Below, in pieces: positions 53,748 to 64,000 of a stretch of DNA of 64,000 nt; the first letter of the stretch is position 1, and every line of letters begins with the position of its first letter. The notes under the pieces were generated by a model. It made no database searches. It was not told the origin of the DNA and worked only from the letters and a program-made list of their open reading frames with translations. A program made the position numbers and the translations under genes. The DNA is from Sclerotiophoma versabilis. Its lineage: Eukaryota; Ascomycota; Dothideomycetes; Pleosporales; Didymellaceae. The DNA is taken from assembly GCA_012274445.1 (NCBI GenBank), contig JAAROD010000054.1, positions 558,001 through 622,000 of the forward strand. Direction: 5' to 3'.

Positions 53748-56129
53748 TCATACCTCAAACCTTCCCCTTCCACGTCCATTGATCTCATCACCAAACAGTC
53801 GGCCAGCATCAACGCAATATCGCGCTTCGCCTTGGCCATCTCGCCCAACCTCGCTACCCCAGCAAACCAGTACAGCGTCTAGAATGCCACCCAAGACGCC
53901 TTCCATAGCACCCATGGCACCCCAACCGATTGCCGCACTGATGATGCCGACTACGTAAGCGTATAGACTACCTTTGTAGGGCACAGTCTCATTCCCAATC
54001 TGGAGCATTCTAGCAGTTGACACCCAGCCTCCAAAACCGAGTGTGATGGTGAAGACCCAGCGGATAGCGTGGAGCAAAAGCTTTGCCAATCGATAAGATT
54101 GAATTGACGGTCGACCGTGGTTCTTAAACGAGCTAGGTCCAAGGGTTGTTGTCGGTGATGCTGCGGAAATAAAGCTCATTTGAGACAAGCCACGTGCAGC
54201 TTGGTTGAGGGGTACGCCGTGGATCGAGGCGAAAGTCAAGGTGAGAGGGTTTGTCAGGGCGGCGATTGGTGTCGGTACGATGGAGTAAGCGCACATTGCA
54301 ATCATGCCTGCAACCCGTCGAGGCAGAATGATTAGCGGCAGTCGCACTGCAAGCGAGATGAGAGTCGAGAGACAAATTGTGCCGGCCATGGTGTATGACG
54401 CGTGGGTGAGCGAGGCTTGCACAACGGTCGAGGCCGGTGGTGTAGGTGTGGTGTTGCGATGGAAGTACCACTGGGAGACAGTGGCCGCTGTTGTCGCTCG
54501 CTGCACACCAGCGATAACACCCAGAGTCCAGAAGTAGTTCAAGAAGAAAGCCACGCCAAGCCACCAGGTGCTGGCGTCCACGATCCAGCGCGACTTGTTG
54601 CTTGCAAAGTGACCTCCAAGGAACAGTCGCGTGAACATGAGGATCCAAAGCCAGGACCAGAGCATCACGGCGGCTAGCGTTGCAACGCCAACCATGAGGA
54701 GAGGTGCCTGGGCCCTCAGTATATCACTCGAGAACTCAAGCATGCCGATCGCTTTGTGTAGGGAGTGCCGCGCTTTGAACGCTGTATAGATCCAGAAGAT
54801 GGCCAGTATCAGTGGACCGAATGAGAGCCAACGCATGGCCTTGTCTTGTGCACTGTTACCGTGCCATGACCCCTTCAAGCTTGAGATGAACGGGTATAGC
54901 CAGAACGAAAACGATATGACTGGTACCGCTACCAACATCAGATAGACCATAGGTCGTGCGAATGATCGTAGTAAAGATAGCCACAGCAACCCAACGATGA
55001 CCGATACAAGCGAGTATACTCCAATGAGGTGAAAAGATGATTGCAAAACAGTATAAACGGTATCTCCAAGTGGGTTCTTCTTGCCTGGCGGTGATTCTTG
55101 CAAGAAGGATATGAACCATACGCCGACCATGGCGCACTGTACTATAATGAAAAGCTCGGCCCAGAAAAAGTTATGTCTCGGTGGTGCTGTGGGGTTTTCT
55201 GGAACCAAATCTGGTACGGTTTGGCGGTCCGGGCTGATCGATCGTGGACGTTCGAGCAGCACGTCTTCGTCAGTTTCTTGCGGTATCGGTAGGGTCGTTC
55301 GTAGTGGACTGCGGAGACGTTTATTCCTGGGCATATTACGAAATTGCTGGTAGGAGGGTGGCGGGTCGTCCTTATGTCCGAAGGCCTCTTGTCTGTCCAG
55401 CTCTTCTATGCTGCCTCTTTCTGTGGAGGCGAGCTCTACATCCACCAACTGCCCATTCCCTCTACTGCTCGGTTCCGTTGAGTCTGAGAGAGGTACGCTT
55501 GAATCCCGCTCTTCGTCTTCGAGTTGTGTCACGGTGGTCGACCGTCCTCGAGCTGGCCTGTCGCCTTTCCAAGAGCTCTTTATCCCTCTGCCTAAACCAT
55601 AATCCGGCGCATCATTCTCGTCCCGATCTGCCTCTATTGTATGATCTGATCTGTGTACACCATCATCCTCCACTTCTGAGGATTCGGATAGATTGCTTGC
55701 GCCGAACTGTCGCCGTGATCGCTGGAGAGCGTAGTGGTCGGCCATCTCACGGTCGTGCTCGACATGGTCGTCTTCCTCCCGGAAGTCGTCTGTGGCTGAG
55801 TAGAAGAGGGGGGCGGGAGCGTTTGAGGTGCGCGATGCAAAAGCAAAGCGCGACAAGGCCTGAGAGTTGTACGGGTTCGGCATGTTGCGGCGCTGGAGGT
55901 ATGCCTGAGCTGCGCGAGAGGAGGGCCGCTGGCGGTCTGAAGGGTTGCGCGCGAAGTTTGACTCGGGCTGGCCCAGTGACAGCCGCGACTGAGATTGGGA
56001 GAGAAACTTGGAGGCATCTGTGCAGCACGCCTGTCAGTCACACGAGCTCCAAGGCACGTTCGAGACAGAGGCGCCGCGGCTGTCACATGTACCTGATAAG
56101 GCGCGGGGAGGCTTACATTCAGAAAACAT
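53748..56129 (-). CDS. Choline transporter-like protein (CTL/SLC44, Pns1 family)
   Basis: Two coding exons: a 13-nt first exon 56129-56117 and 56017-53748, with a 99-bp intron, giving 760 aa. The first exon encodes M-F-S-E plus one base; splicing gives M-F-S-E-Y-A-S-K-F-L-S-Q-S-Q-S-R, a sensible N-terminus that removes the need to start at the internal ATG 55883. Residues 20-285 or so are acidic, Ser/Pro/Arg-rich and likely cytosolic. From about residue 290 a bundle of about ten helices begins (F-F-W-A-E-L-F-I-I-V-Q-C). It includes W-L-G-V-A-F-F-L-N-Y-F-W-T and the CTL signature near G-V-I-A-G-V-Q-R-A-T-T-A-A-T-V-S-Q-W-Y-F. Animal members move choline; the fungal Pns1 role is unclear. It is expected at the plasma membrane. 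Confidence 0.88.
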
Positions 56130-57145
56130 GACGGGCTAGATAATTCGAGAGAGTGTTTGAGCACCTGCGCAGCTTCCCACAGACTGTCTAGTCGCCTTCG
56201 TCGCGGGTGCAGCCTTGAGGTCGAGGTTGACTCAGGTCCGCCGGCGAGCGGTCGGTGAGGCGGTAGGGCGGTAGACCGACGGTGAGGCAGCAAGCGGATG
56301 ACGCAACAGAGACATGCGGCTGTGTGCACAGTGTGGCGCGTGAAGCTGCCCAGAAGGAATATAAATCAAGAGTATCTCAGGTGTAAGGGCAAGCAGCGAA
56401 GCACGGCATAGGATCTGACCGGTAGGTACTGCGCCCAGTAGATGAGCACCTGCGCCATTCACCGCGCCAAGTCCGGGACCTAGTCACGCTAACCTATCGA
56501 TTATGCATCACCAGTTATCTCCAACGTCACGCACTGCTCACGGTGATCGTCATGAGATAGACAAAACACAAATTCCTTGAGAGGAAGTGCAATATGCGAA
56601 TCTAGCATAACAAGGCAGATGACGACTTCCTGGAAAGATGGCAGTCTTCAATCTCACATGGACTAGACCAAATAAGGTCGCCGGATTCACGCTTGCACTT
56701 CCAGAGATGTACAGGTCAAAGAGTAGTATATACCTCTGTGATAGCTGACAGAGTAGACTGCGACTACTTGTAACGTCAAGCTCGCTGGCACATCTGTTTG
56801 CAGTCGATGTTGTCTGCTCACTTTTTGCCGGCGCCAGACCGACATCACAAGACGTGAGTCCCTGCAGGCGGCGCGGTGGAGCAGGCACGGCAGGAGCTAT
56901 GATCGCATCGCAGGCCACACCTCTTGACCCTGTAATCACCACCATCTCAACCGCCTATTCCCCACAGCACATACCAGAACTCCGACAGCTTCGAGGCTAT
57001 TGCTTTGTCCTCCGCGTCTAAGACAAACACCCAAACTGATTAACCGACCCTGAAATACCACCGATTGCGCTGCGCAGTATCTCGAGCTTGCGCCGACCTT
57101 ATCTCCACACCTCCACACCCCATCCTGCGGAAACAGCCGCCGCAA
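56130..57145. promoter_or_regulatory. Divergent CTL / Rab promoter region
   Basis: About 1 kb between two divergently transcribed genes. There is no supportable coding sequence. The Rab-proximal 150 bp is C-rich, as is usual for fungal 5' leaders. Confidence 0.35.
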
Positions 57146-57975
57146 ATGGCTCAGCCGTGGGACTACATTGCGAAGATTGTGTCGCTGGGCGACTCCGGCT
57201 GCGGCAAGTCCAGTGTGCGCAATAATCTCCCTGTGCCTCGTACTGTCGTGCTGACCAGCAACAGCTTACAGTCCGACTCTGCGAAGGCCGCTTCTCACCC
57301 CACCACGATGTGACCATCGGTGTTGAATTCGGATCGCGCATAGTTCCAGTCGGTCCGCCGGCCTCATATTCGCTGAGCATCAACAACCCCTCCAAAGCTG
57401 ACCCTCCACCATCGCCATCGAAGAAGGACCCACCGCAAAAGCACATGAAATTGTCGCTGTGGGATACAGCCGGACAGGAAACATATAAAAGTATCACAAG
57501 AAGCTACTTCCGAGGCGCATCAGGCGCTCTGCTCGTCTTCGACATCTCGCGGAAAAACACCTTTCTCAGTGCGACGAGCTGGCTCAACGACCTGAGACAA
57601 ATTGCTGAAGAAGGCATCATAGTGGTTCTGGTAGGAAACAAGAGTGATCTGGCAGCCTCGTCAACTGTGTCAGACTCAGAAGCAGACAACAAGAGACAGG
57701 TCACACGAGAGGAAGCCGAAGAATGGTGCAAAGCAAACGGCGTCATGGAATACGTCGAGACATCAGCTAAAAGCGGAGAAGGTGTTGAGAGGGCTTTTCT
57801 CGAAGTCGCAGAGAGGATATACCAGAATATTGAGGCAGGGAGATATGACCTAAATGATAGGAGAAGTGGTGTTAAAGGCCCAGGAGCAGGAGGTGGCAAT
57901 CGTGCCGGTATCAGCCTGGGCATGAACGATGCTGCGAAGAAAGGCAAACAACAAGGGTGGGGAGGCTGCTGCTGA
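57146..57975 (+). CDS. Rab GTPase with interswitch insertion (Rab4/Rab2-like)
   Basis: Exons 57146-57214 and 57265-57975 (50-bp intron, donor GTGCGC, acceptor AGCAACAG) give 259 aa. All GTPase boxes are visible: G-D-S-G-C-G-K-S-S (split from L-T-V-R-L by the intron), V-T-I-G-V-E-F-G at switch I, W-D-T-A-G-Q-E-T-Y, G-N-K-S-D-L and E-T-S-A-K-S. The protein ends in G-G-C-C for double geranylgeranylation. Between F-G-S-R-I-V and L-S-L-W-D-T-A-G there are about 35 residues instead of the usual 8 or so, rich in Pro, Ser and Lys. Another short insertion follows N-K-S-D-L. By its core (Y-F-R-G-A-S-G-A-L-L-V-F-D-I) it resembles the Rab2/4/14 group of endosomal and Golgi Rabs. The exact orthology is uncertain. 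Confidence 0.88.
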
Positions 57976-58608
57976 GTAAACAGCAAATGTTGTGTCCGAC
58001 TGTTTCAGTCAGTGACCGAACAGGAAGCGTACCTTTCCGGCATGTAAGTCGTACTTGGGTCGCATCAGTTTGGCGTTTATGGAACCATATCTTGTTCATC
58101 GAACATACTGTGATAGATCTAATTACACAAATCGCCGCCAGCGACCATTCCAAACTACCACCGAAACTTGCCATGAGTTCAGCAGCAGCCAAAGTACTGG
58201 TCCATCCCCTCAGTAATTCATCATGTCAAATAACACAGCACTCACTAGTCTATTCTGACAAGTAGCTGTAAGTTTGGAAAGAAACTGCTAGAATATCTCA
58301 AAGGCATCAATGACGGCTGTGTACCTTCCTAATCGGGAAACGTGCATGTCGTTTTCCGAACACCAAGGGCGTGTTTGGTGTGTTCATGAACAGCTTTTCG
58401 TTACCCTTCCGACAACCTGAGGATAAGCTCTTGACTCAGTCGAAAGGCTCCTGTATATAAGGTTTCAAGATCAGCTCAACATTGCATGCAGCGATTGGAA
58501 CTCTCAATTTCAACTATTCGCCATCTCCGCGGCACCATCAAGACTACTCATTTGACAGCGATCCTCAACGTCGAGTCTAACGCGGAAAAACCACGATATT
58601 GCAGCACC
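57976..58608. promoter_or_regulatory. Promoter of the AlaX-like gene with TATA box
   Basis: Intergenic space between two plus-strand genes. A TATATAA lies at 58454-58460, about 150 bp before the chosen ATG (58609) and about 30 bp before another in-frame ATG (58486). If the TATA box is used, transcription would begin near 58485-58495, favouring the downstream ATG. Confidence 0.45.
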
Positions 58609-59430
58609 ATGGCCGAACAAAGCCTCCCAAATGCCAAAACAGAGGCCCTGTACCAAAAAGACGGACACCTCTACACCCACACATCCCCCATCTCCACCAT
58701 CCAACCCCTATCCTCCCTACCCCAAGATGCCCAGACACTCTTCAAACCGCCCCAGGAAGGAGACCCGTACATCCTGACCACGCCATCGACCATTTTCCAC
58801 GCCCAAGGCGGAGGCCAACCAAGCGACACCGGAACCATCACAGCAGGCAGCACAACCTTCACCGTGCACCAAGTGCGCAAAGTAGCCCCAGCAATCCTGC
58901 ACATGGGCGTCTTCAACACAGGCACCGCATTCCCCAGCACCGGGCAGGAACCAGGGCAGCAAGAAATCGACGTGGCGAAGCGCGTGCTGCACTCGCGCAT
59001 CCACACCGCAGGCCACATCATTGGGCTGGCGGCTGCGGCGCTGAGGAAAGACGGTGTTATAGACCAACACGTCGTTGACGGCAAGGCATCGCATTACCCC
59101 GGCGCGGCGTTTGTTGAGTTTGTCGGCCTCATTGCGGGGGACAAGAAGGCTGCCCTCCAGGCTAAGACTGATGAGCTGGTGGAGCGGGATCTGCCGGTTA
59201 ACATCCATTTCTGGGACGAAGGCAAGGCGCGCGCGGAGTGCACAGGGGTGCTTGGGAGCTTCAAGCAGGACGAGGAGGGCGTGAGGGTTGTTGAGATTGG
59301 CGATGCAGGGAGTTATCCGTGTGGGGGGACGCATGTGAAGACGACGAAGGGGTGTGGGAGGGTGGTGATTAGGAATATTAAGAGGCAGAAGGGGATTACC
59401 AAGGTATCTTATGAGGTGCAGGATGCGTAG
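58609..59430 (+). CDS. AlaX-like alanyl-tRNA editing domain protein
   Basis: A single exon of 273 aa from the ATG at 58609. It is a free-standing homologue of the alanyl-tRNA synthetase editing domain, which hydrolyses Ser- or Gly-mischarged tRNA-Ala. The zinc site is complete: H-T-A-G-H (His132, His136) and C-G-G-T-H (Cys238, His242). The N-terminal part shows T-I-F-H-A-Q-G-G-G-Q-P-S-D-T-G, the conserved glycine-rich loop seen in AlaX and in AlaRS. An in-frame upstream ATG at 58486 would add 41 residues resembling a weak targeting peptide; I prefer the shorter form because of the TATA position. No synthetase catalytic domain is present. Confidence 0.9.
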   Translation: MAEQSLPNAKTEALYQKDGHLYTHTSPISTIQPLSSLPQDAQTLFKPPQEGDPYILTTPSTIFHAQGGGQPSDTGTITAGSTTFTVHQVRKVAPAILHMGVFNTGTAFPSTGQEPGQQEIDVAKRVLHSRIHTAGHIIGLAAAALRKDGVIDQHVVDGKASHYPGAAFVEFVGLIAGDKKAALQAKTDELVERDLPVNIHFWDEGKARAECTGVLGSFKQDEEGVRVVEIGDAGSYPCGGTHVKTTKGCGRVVIRNIKRQKGITKVSYEVQDA

Positions 59431-59681
59431 GCTTGGAGACTATGTGAAAAAGGTAGCCCGTCTACCGAATCAAAAGACATGCACATTGAATCGACGTTAT
59501 CACGCAAGTCGGCGCAAGAAAGTGTGATCGTTGAGCGAGCATGTCGTGCGTGCGTCTTCTCTTGAAATTTTGATGCGAATCGCTATGCCCATCTAGCAAA
59601 ACTCCTCCACGAATTCCATGGTATCATATCATTTGCAAATCATCTATCCACTGTTCCAATCCAATCTGCCTCGCGCAGGCT

Positions 59682-62600
59682 CTAGTTGAGATACAGCGAC
59701 AACGCCTGCTGCAGTTCAGGGCTGAGCCTCTCCTGCACCAACTTAACAATCTTGCCGTCGTGCCGGCTGTTTGCGTCCTTGAGGTACTGTCCGACCCAGG
59801 CCTTGACATCAGTGATTTCTGGGAAAGGGTCGCGAGGGGCTTTCTTGCAGGTGTTGAGCTGCGTGAAGCCAACACCAAAGCCGACCTCATCAACGTCGGC
59901 ATCTGGAATCAAGTCGTCGGCTGTGGACGGGACAGGTGGGTTGACGAGGAGCTCGAGCAGTCGCTGTGTGGTCAGGCCCCAGCCCTTGGGGTAGCGGTCA
60001 ACGAAGGCTTGCGACTCTCCAAGAGTCTTAGTGAATGATACCACGGCGGTCTTGCGGTCGGTAGGCCTAGCGAGCTTCTGAGTGTCAGGCAGAATGACTG
60101 TGAGATAGATAGGCTTGAAAATGCTGTACAAGTGTTAGCTGGTGATGTGAGCGTATTGTCGTCGAAGGACTTACTCATGCTGAACTCGGTCTGAGACACT
60201 GATGAAGAGGTCTGCGCCCAGGCCCCTGTCTTGTCGCGCTGAGACCAAGTGGTAGAAAGCAATGAAGCGTTGTTGGAAGTTCTCCGTCTTCATGTTGGAC
60301 AACCTTGTCAGCATCAGTTGAAGGATGGTAACGAAGTAAGGTTGCAAAGCCTCAATTGGGACGTAGGTGACGACAGCTTCGATGAGTTCAAAAGCGTGCG
60401 ACTCGTGCGCTTTGGTGGAGACAAGTTTCTGGAAGATACCCAGAATCGGCTCCAACTGCTTATCAGCAACAATGCGCGGCGCATCACGAGTGATCATGGC
60501 ACTGAGCAGGCGAGCAAGCGCAGGTACGTTACCGCGCTGCTCCCAGACAGCACCTTGGATGATAATCGAGAACAGGCTTCGGTAGTAGTCGGTCAATTGG
60601 CCGGATGGGTTGGCTTCCAACAGCGCTGAGAACAACTGGAAGATGTAAGGTGAGAATTCCTCGATCCCCTCTGACAAGCAAGTCGCGAAGGGCTCGTAAA
60701 GCTTAGTCTCGAATGCTTCGGGATGGCTTGGTGCAGCGAAGCGGATAAGTGCACCTAGACCCTCGAAAAGGTAGTACTGGAAACGAGGGTTGCTAGGGTT
60801 GTGTCGGATGACCTTGATGATTGCAATGAAGTTCATCAAGATGTTCTCACAGATGGGCAGCACACCGTCTCGAATGAAGATGAGCACGCGCATGAAACAC
60901 TTCATCAGGAACTCGTTCTCCTGGATCTTCTCCGGTGCAGAGTCCTTGGTGATGAGCTTGAACAAATGTGTCAAAAGATCCTTTGATGAGCCGACAACAT
61001 CGCCCTTGGGGATGATAGGTTGGCGGTTGTCATCAGTCATGAACAAGACACGCTCGACAGCAATCGAAGCGTAAGTGTGGATGACGTAGTTTTCGTTCCC
61101 GAGGTTGTTGACAAGAAGAGGGAACGCAGCGCGCCACAGATCAGGCGAAAGCTGGCTGCGGAAGACGTAGAGGTACTTGATGGCGTCGACCTTCAAGATT
61201 GGGTGCGCATCAGGCGCTTGCAGATCCGAGGCGATGTGCTTCTGGAAGAAATCCAACACATTGACGTTCTCATTGACGCTGAGGACACCCTGGGCAGCGG
61301 TCGCAGTTCCTTTGGCGGCAATGGCAGTGAAGAGATAGACGGCCGTGTCCTTGGACTTCCAGTTGTTTGCAGGGTCCTGGGTATAGTTTTGGAGATAGGC
61401 GTCGACGTATGTCTGCGAAGTGCTGGTGACCAGGCCCTCGAATTTGGACATGAGCTGGCGGAGAAAGTTGGTGGCTGCTCTGCGGCGGGTGTCGTTGTCC
61501 GACCCTTCCAGATCTCTTCTGATAAACTCAATCGGCTCATCCTCGAACAGCTCTTCATCCGACTCGCGCAGGGTGAGATTGGGCAGGATGACCTTCTCGA
61601 TGACCTGAACAAGGACGGACTGGTTGTTAAAGTTTTCGGCGTGTTGAGTGGATGCAACAGCGGTGAGGAACTGGAGCGCCTTGCTGACCAAGATGTCGTA
61701 CTTGGTCTCCAACCCAACTGTCATGAGGAAGGACCATGAAGTCTCGATGAAGGGACCGAGCTGTGCGCCAAATGCATCCTCGTACTTCTGAATGTACAGC
61801 ATCAAGGCCTCGAAGATGCCGGCCCTGACGTATTCTTGCGGGCCTGACTCGTCGTCGTCGTCGGTGTGCAGGGCAGGGTTGTCGTACGTCAGGTACTTGT
61901 GGAGGATCGAGGAGATGGCGGCCATGTTGTCTTCGAAGACGGGCGGCAGGTCCTGGCACGACAGGTCGTAGAAGAGCTTCATGATCAGGTCGAGTGTGGT
62001 GAAGGCAGGCTTCAAGGCGTCTGGGTTGGCGTGCGACTGTGTGATGAGGTTGTCGGTGTTCTGGAGCAGGGTGAGGAACGGGGTGCTGAACTTGGACAGG
62101 ACGTGGTTGATCTCGGTGAAGAGGTCGTCTGAGCGGAACAGCGGGCGCCATCGCTTGAAGATGGAGTGTGCCACGCGCAGGACGCCGTTGTTGACAGTCG
62201 GGTTGTCTGGCGTGAGGCGGGAGATGAGGTCGTCGACCAGCGTGTCCCACCGCTCCCAGAAGTCACTGTCGGCGATGGCGCTGATGGCCTCGCCCAGCTG
62301 GGCCTGCAAGCTGGGCGGCACCGAGACCATCAGGCCAATCAGCTCGCGCTTGATGGCAACGACCTCGTCCTGCGGCAGCTTGTAGTTGCCATCCTCGTCG
62401 ACCCAGTTGCGCTTGATGAAGTTCTTGAAGTAGAGGGCGCTCGCCAGTCGTATTGTGGCGGGGAGCGAGTCGGCGGCGACGATGTGGAGGAGGGAGAGGG
62501 AGAAGTTGGGCTTGGTCTGCTCCTGGGCAATGGCCTGCTCAGCTGGCGGGTGTCAGTGCGGTCCTCAGAGCACGCGTGCAGGCAACGAGGGGCAGTGCGG

Positions 62601-62702
62601 GACGGCGAGTAAACAGACGGAAGGCTACCCACCCTGCTTGTTCTGGCGGGGGTCCAAGCTGGCCTCGAGCAGCTTGGAGAGCGTGGGGATGTCGGCGGCC
62701 AT
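59682..62702 (-). CDS. CSE1: Exportin Cse1 (importin-alpha re-exporter)
   Basis: Three exons, 62702-62633, 62542-60175 and 60123-59682, give 959 aa, the normal length. Cse1/CAS is a karyopherin-beta that carries importin-alpha with Ran-GTP back to the cytoplasm. The N-terminus has the importin-beta N-terminal block (A-E-Q-A-I-A-Q... L-P-A-T-I-R-L-A-S-A-L-Y-F-K-N-F-I-K-R-N-W), then helical HEAT repeats. The Asp-rich loop D-D-D-D-E-S-G-P and the conserved E-D-E-P-I-E-F-I-R-R-D-L-E-G-S-D block are present. The last exon encodes the C-terminal repeats. Donors are GTGGGT and GTAAGT. It diverges from the tuberin gene. Confidence 0.95.
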
Positions 62703-62759
62703 GGCGAGGGCAGGACAGCAAGGGGGACCGCGGGGCGATGCGATGGGTGCGAGAAGAAG

Positions 62760-62807
62760 CTGCAGTGCTGCAGTGCTGCAGTGCGGCCGTGCTGCCGTGC
62801 TGCACCG
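62760..62807 (+). repeat. Octamer tandem repeat (CTGCAGTG-like, six units)
   Basis: Three perfect CTGCAGTG units (62760-62783) are followed by three degenerate units (CGGCCGTG, CTGCCGTG, CTGCACCG). It lies about 60 bp upstream of the CSE1 start codon, probably in its 5' leader. Confidence 0.8.
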
Positions 62808-63008
62808 AGACGAGAAATGTTTGGCGCCGTTGCTGGCTGGCCGGGCCCACTCTTGGTTGGCTGCGGCGCGCGGAAGTGGCAGAGCTGGCCTAGCCTGCCG
62901 CATCCCCAGATTCTGGCAGCCTTCCATGACGGGTTTTTCGCGCCCACCCACCGTCTGACTGTCCGCCGCCCGCCCGCTCCCCTCGTCCCCTCGCGCCGCC
63001 ATGCCTGC

Positions 63009-63088
63009 CCTGCGCCCGTAGACGGCCCTGCTGCCCTGCGCCCGTAGACGGCCCTGCTGCCCTGCACCTGTAGACGGCCCTGCTGCCC
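63009..63088 (+). repeat. 26-bp tandem repeat, three copies
   Basis: The core GTAGACGGCCCTGCTGCC recurs at 63018, 63044 and 63070 with exact 26-bp spacing. The copies differ by few bases. It lies midway between CSE1 and TSC2. Confidence 0.85.
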
Positions 63089-63278
63089 CCCAGCGCGCCG
63101 CCGCCCGCCCGCCACGCCACACCGTACCGTCCATGGGCCTCACCCCCGCCTCGCACCCATGACCGACACCGAGCGCCTGCGCCACTGTTGCGACTCTCCC
63201 CTCCCGCGGCCCCTGCACGCATAGCTGCAGCTGCCGAGCTGCCCGCGCCTCGAGCCTCTCCGGCCGAACGTGGCACGA

Positions 63279-64000
63279 ATGCCTCCCCCGGTGGCCGACC
63301 ATGTCCCTCGCACGCCCGACCGCCGTGCCTCGTCCTACGACATCCTCAATGCCTTCCGCAGGCTCACCGGCAGCAGACCGCGCGCCGACCCGCTCGCCCC
63401 CCCGCCACCAGTGAACCCCGTGCGAGCTCTGTCGGTGAGCTCCCTCCCTCCTCCCTCCATGGCCAGTGCGCCCTCAGCCGACGATAGCCTGCAGCGCATC
63501 ACGCAGGTCGCCAGCGAGACCATCAGGCCCGACGTGACCGGAGGGCCGCCAGAGCTGGCCGCCCTCATCGAGCAGCTGGACAAGAGCCACCCGTTCCTCG
63601 AACGAGCAGATGCCGTCGACAAGATATGCAGGGTCCTGGACGAATATCCCTTGCAGAACATTCTCGGCCTGTGGTCCGTAGCCAGCGACCTGGTCTTGCT
63701 CGAGCAGCCGGATCAAGTTGCCGAAGCCGGCTACAAGCTTCTGAGAAGCATCTCGCTCGATCCCAAGTTGACGCCGGTCGAGCGCACCATCATCTTCGAT
63801 GCAGCCGCCTACCGCCGGACCACGCGATGCTTCCAGTGGCGTCTGGACATCATATCCACTCTCACGAATGGCGGCAAGAACATCGCTGCCTGCGAGTCGG
63901 CCATTGTACCTTTCATCCTGAACGCGCTCGATGCCTGCTTCAAAGCTAGCCGCGACGCCTTCAATGTGAACCGAAAAGCAAGCGGCAAGCGCAGCGCCGA
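63279..64000 (+). CDS. TSC2: Tuberin (TSC2) N-terminal part
   Basis: The frame starts at ATG 63279 and is open to the window end, giving 240 codons. The first 70 residues are Pro/Arg/Ser-rich and disordered. A helical domain follows, with L-D-K-S-H-P-F-L-E-R-A-D-A-V-D-K-I, L-G-L-W-S-V-A-S-D-L and V-A-E-A-G-Y-K-L-L-R-S-I. It matches what I know of the tuberin N-terminal (DUF3384) region of fungal TSC2. Tuberin with hamartin inactivates the Rheb GTPase and so restrains TORC1; the GAP domain would lie outside the window. Another alpha-solenoid protein remains possible because only the N-terminus is seen. No intron is visible in this part. Confidence 0.7.
   Translation, partial: MPPPVADHVPRTPDRRASSYDILNAFRRLTGSRPRADPLAPPPPVNPVRALSVSSLPPPSMASAPSADDSLQRITQVASETIRPDVTGGPPELAALIEQLDKSHPFLERADAVDKICRVLDEYPLQNILGLWSVASDLVLLEQPDQVAEAGYKLLRSISLDPKLTPVERTIIFDAAAYRRTTRCFQWRLDIISTLTNGGKNIAACESAIVPFILNALDACFKASRDAFNVNRKASGKRSA

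Larger units (their letters stand above)
62703..63278. promoter_or_regulatory. Divergent CSE1 / TSC2 promoter, GC-rich
   Basis: A 576-bp GC-rich shared promoter. It holds two short tandem repeats, listed separately, and C-rich leaders next to both start codons. Open frames through it arise from lack of stop codons in GC-rich repeat DNA. Confidence 0.4.

Noticed and set aside
62339..63302. Long Gly/Arg/Ala-rich frames in the CSE1/TSC2 promoter
   Set aside because: They arise from GC-rich repeats lacking stop codons and are split by the clear CSE1 exon 1.
1..64000. CRISPR arrays, bacterial operons, ribosome binding sites, transposons or viral remnants
   Set aside because: The sequence is spliced eukaryotic DNA; no array of spaced repeats, transposase, reverse transcriptase or terminal repeats was recognised.

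Overview
The window is nuclear DNA from a filamentous ascomycete (Pezizomycotina). The evidence is short spliceosomal introns of about 45 to 115 bp, with GTRNGT-type donors and CTAAC/CTGAC branch sites, plus a gene set typical of that group: alpha-aminoadipate lysine synthesis, a single-chain NADH-type glutamate synthase, DUF3684, TRAPPII and a PNS1/CTL protein. Dothideomycetes, perhaps Pleosporales, is my guess from overall feel and was not tested. I see no transposon, virus, rRNA, convincing tRNA or secondary-metabolite core enzyme.

Layout. 1-6.8 kb: the end of an amino-acid permease, a spliced seven-helix membrane protein, then phosphoserine aminotransferase. 6.8-9.9 kb: phosphoserine aminotransferase and homoaconitase are transcribed divergently from a shared 461-bp promoter. 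10-11.5 kb: a sulfotransferase-fold protein. 11.5-13.9 kb: mostly non-coding, with one doubtful small gene. 13.9-26.5 kb: a run of minus-strand housekeeping genes (BET1 SNARE, adenylate kinase, YME2, the 6.4-kb-coding GLT1). 26.5-32.7 kb: gene-poor, holding only the small H2A.Z chaperone CHZ1. 32.7-40.9 kb: an MFS exporter and an NCS1 permease (divergent), a peroxisomal-type adenine nucleotide carrier, a Gfo/Idh/MocA dehydrogenase and a repeat-bearing secreted protein. 41.3-51.8 kb: a giant DUF3684 protein and TRS120, head to head. 51.9-52.9 kb: a broken leucine-rich gene. 53.7-64 kb: a choline-transporter-like protein, a Rab GTPase, an AlaX-type tRNA editing protein, CSE1 and the start of a tuberin (TSC2) gene.

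Most genes are unrelated core functions. The only visible pathway grouping is amino-acid and nitrogen metabolism: SER1 and LYS4 share a promoter, and GLT1 and an NCS1 permease carry GATA-type motifs upstream. Endomembrane traffic is represented by BET1, TRS120 and a Rab. Exon models were built by hand; every model with a stated length closes in frame. The most unusual observations are an HExxH motif at the end of the DUF3684 protein, a 10-nt internal exon in CHZ1, a 13-nt first coding exon in the CTL gene, a YME2 reading frame with no usable AUG, and a long interswitch insert in the Rab. I did not find a clearly new multi-gene system.
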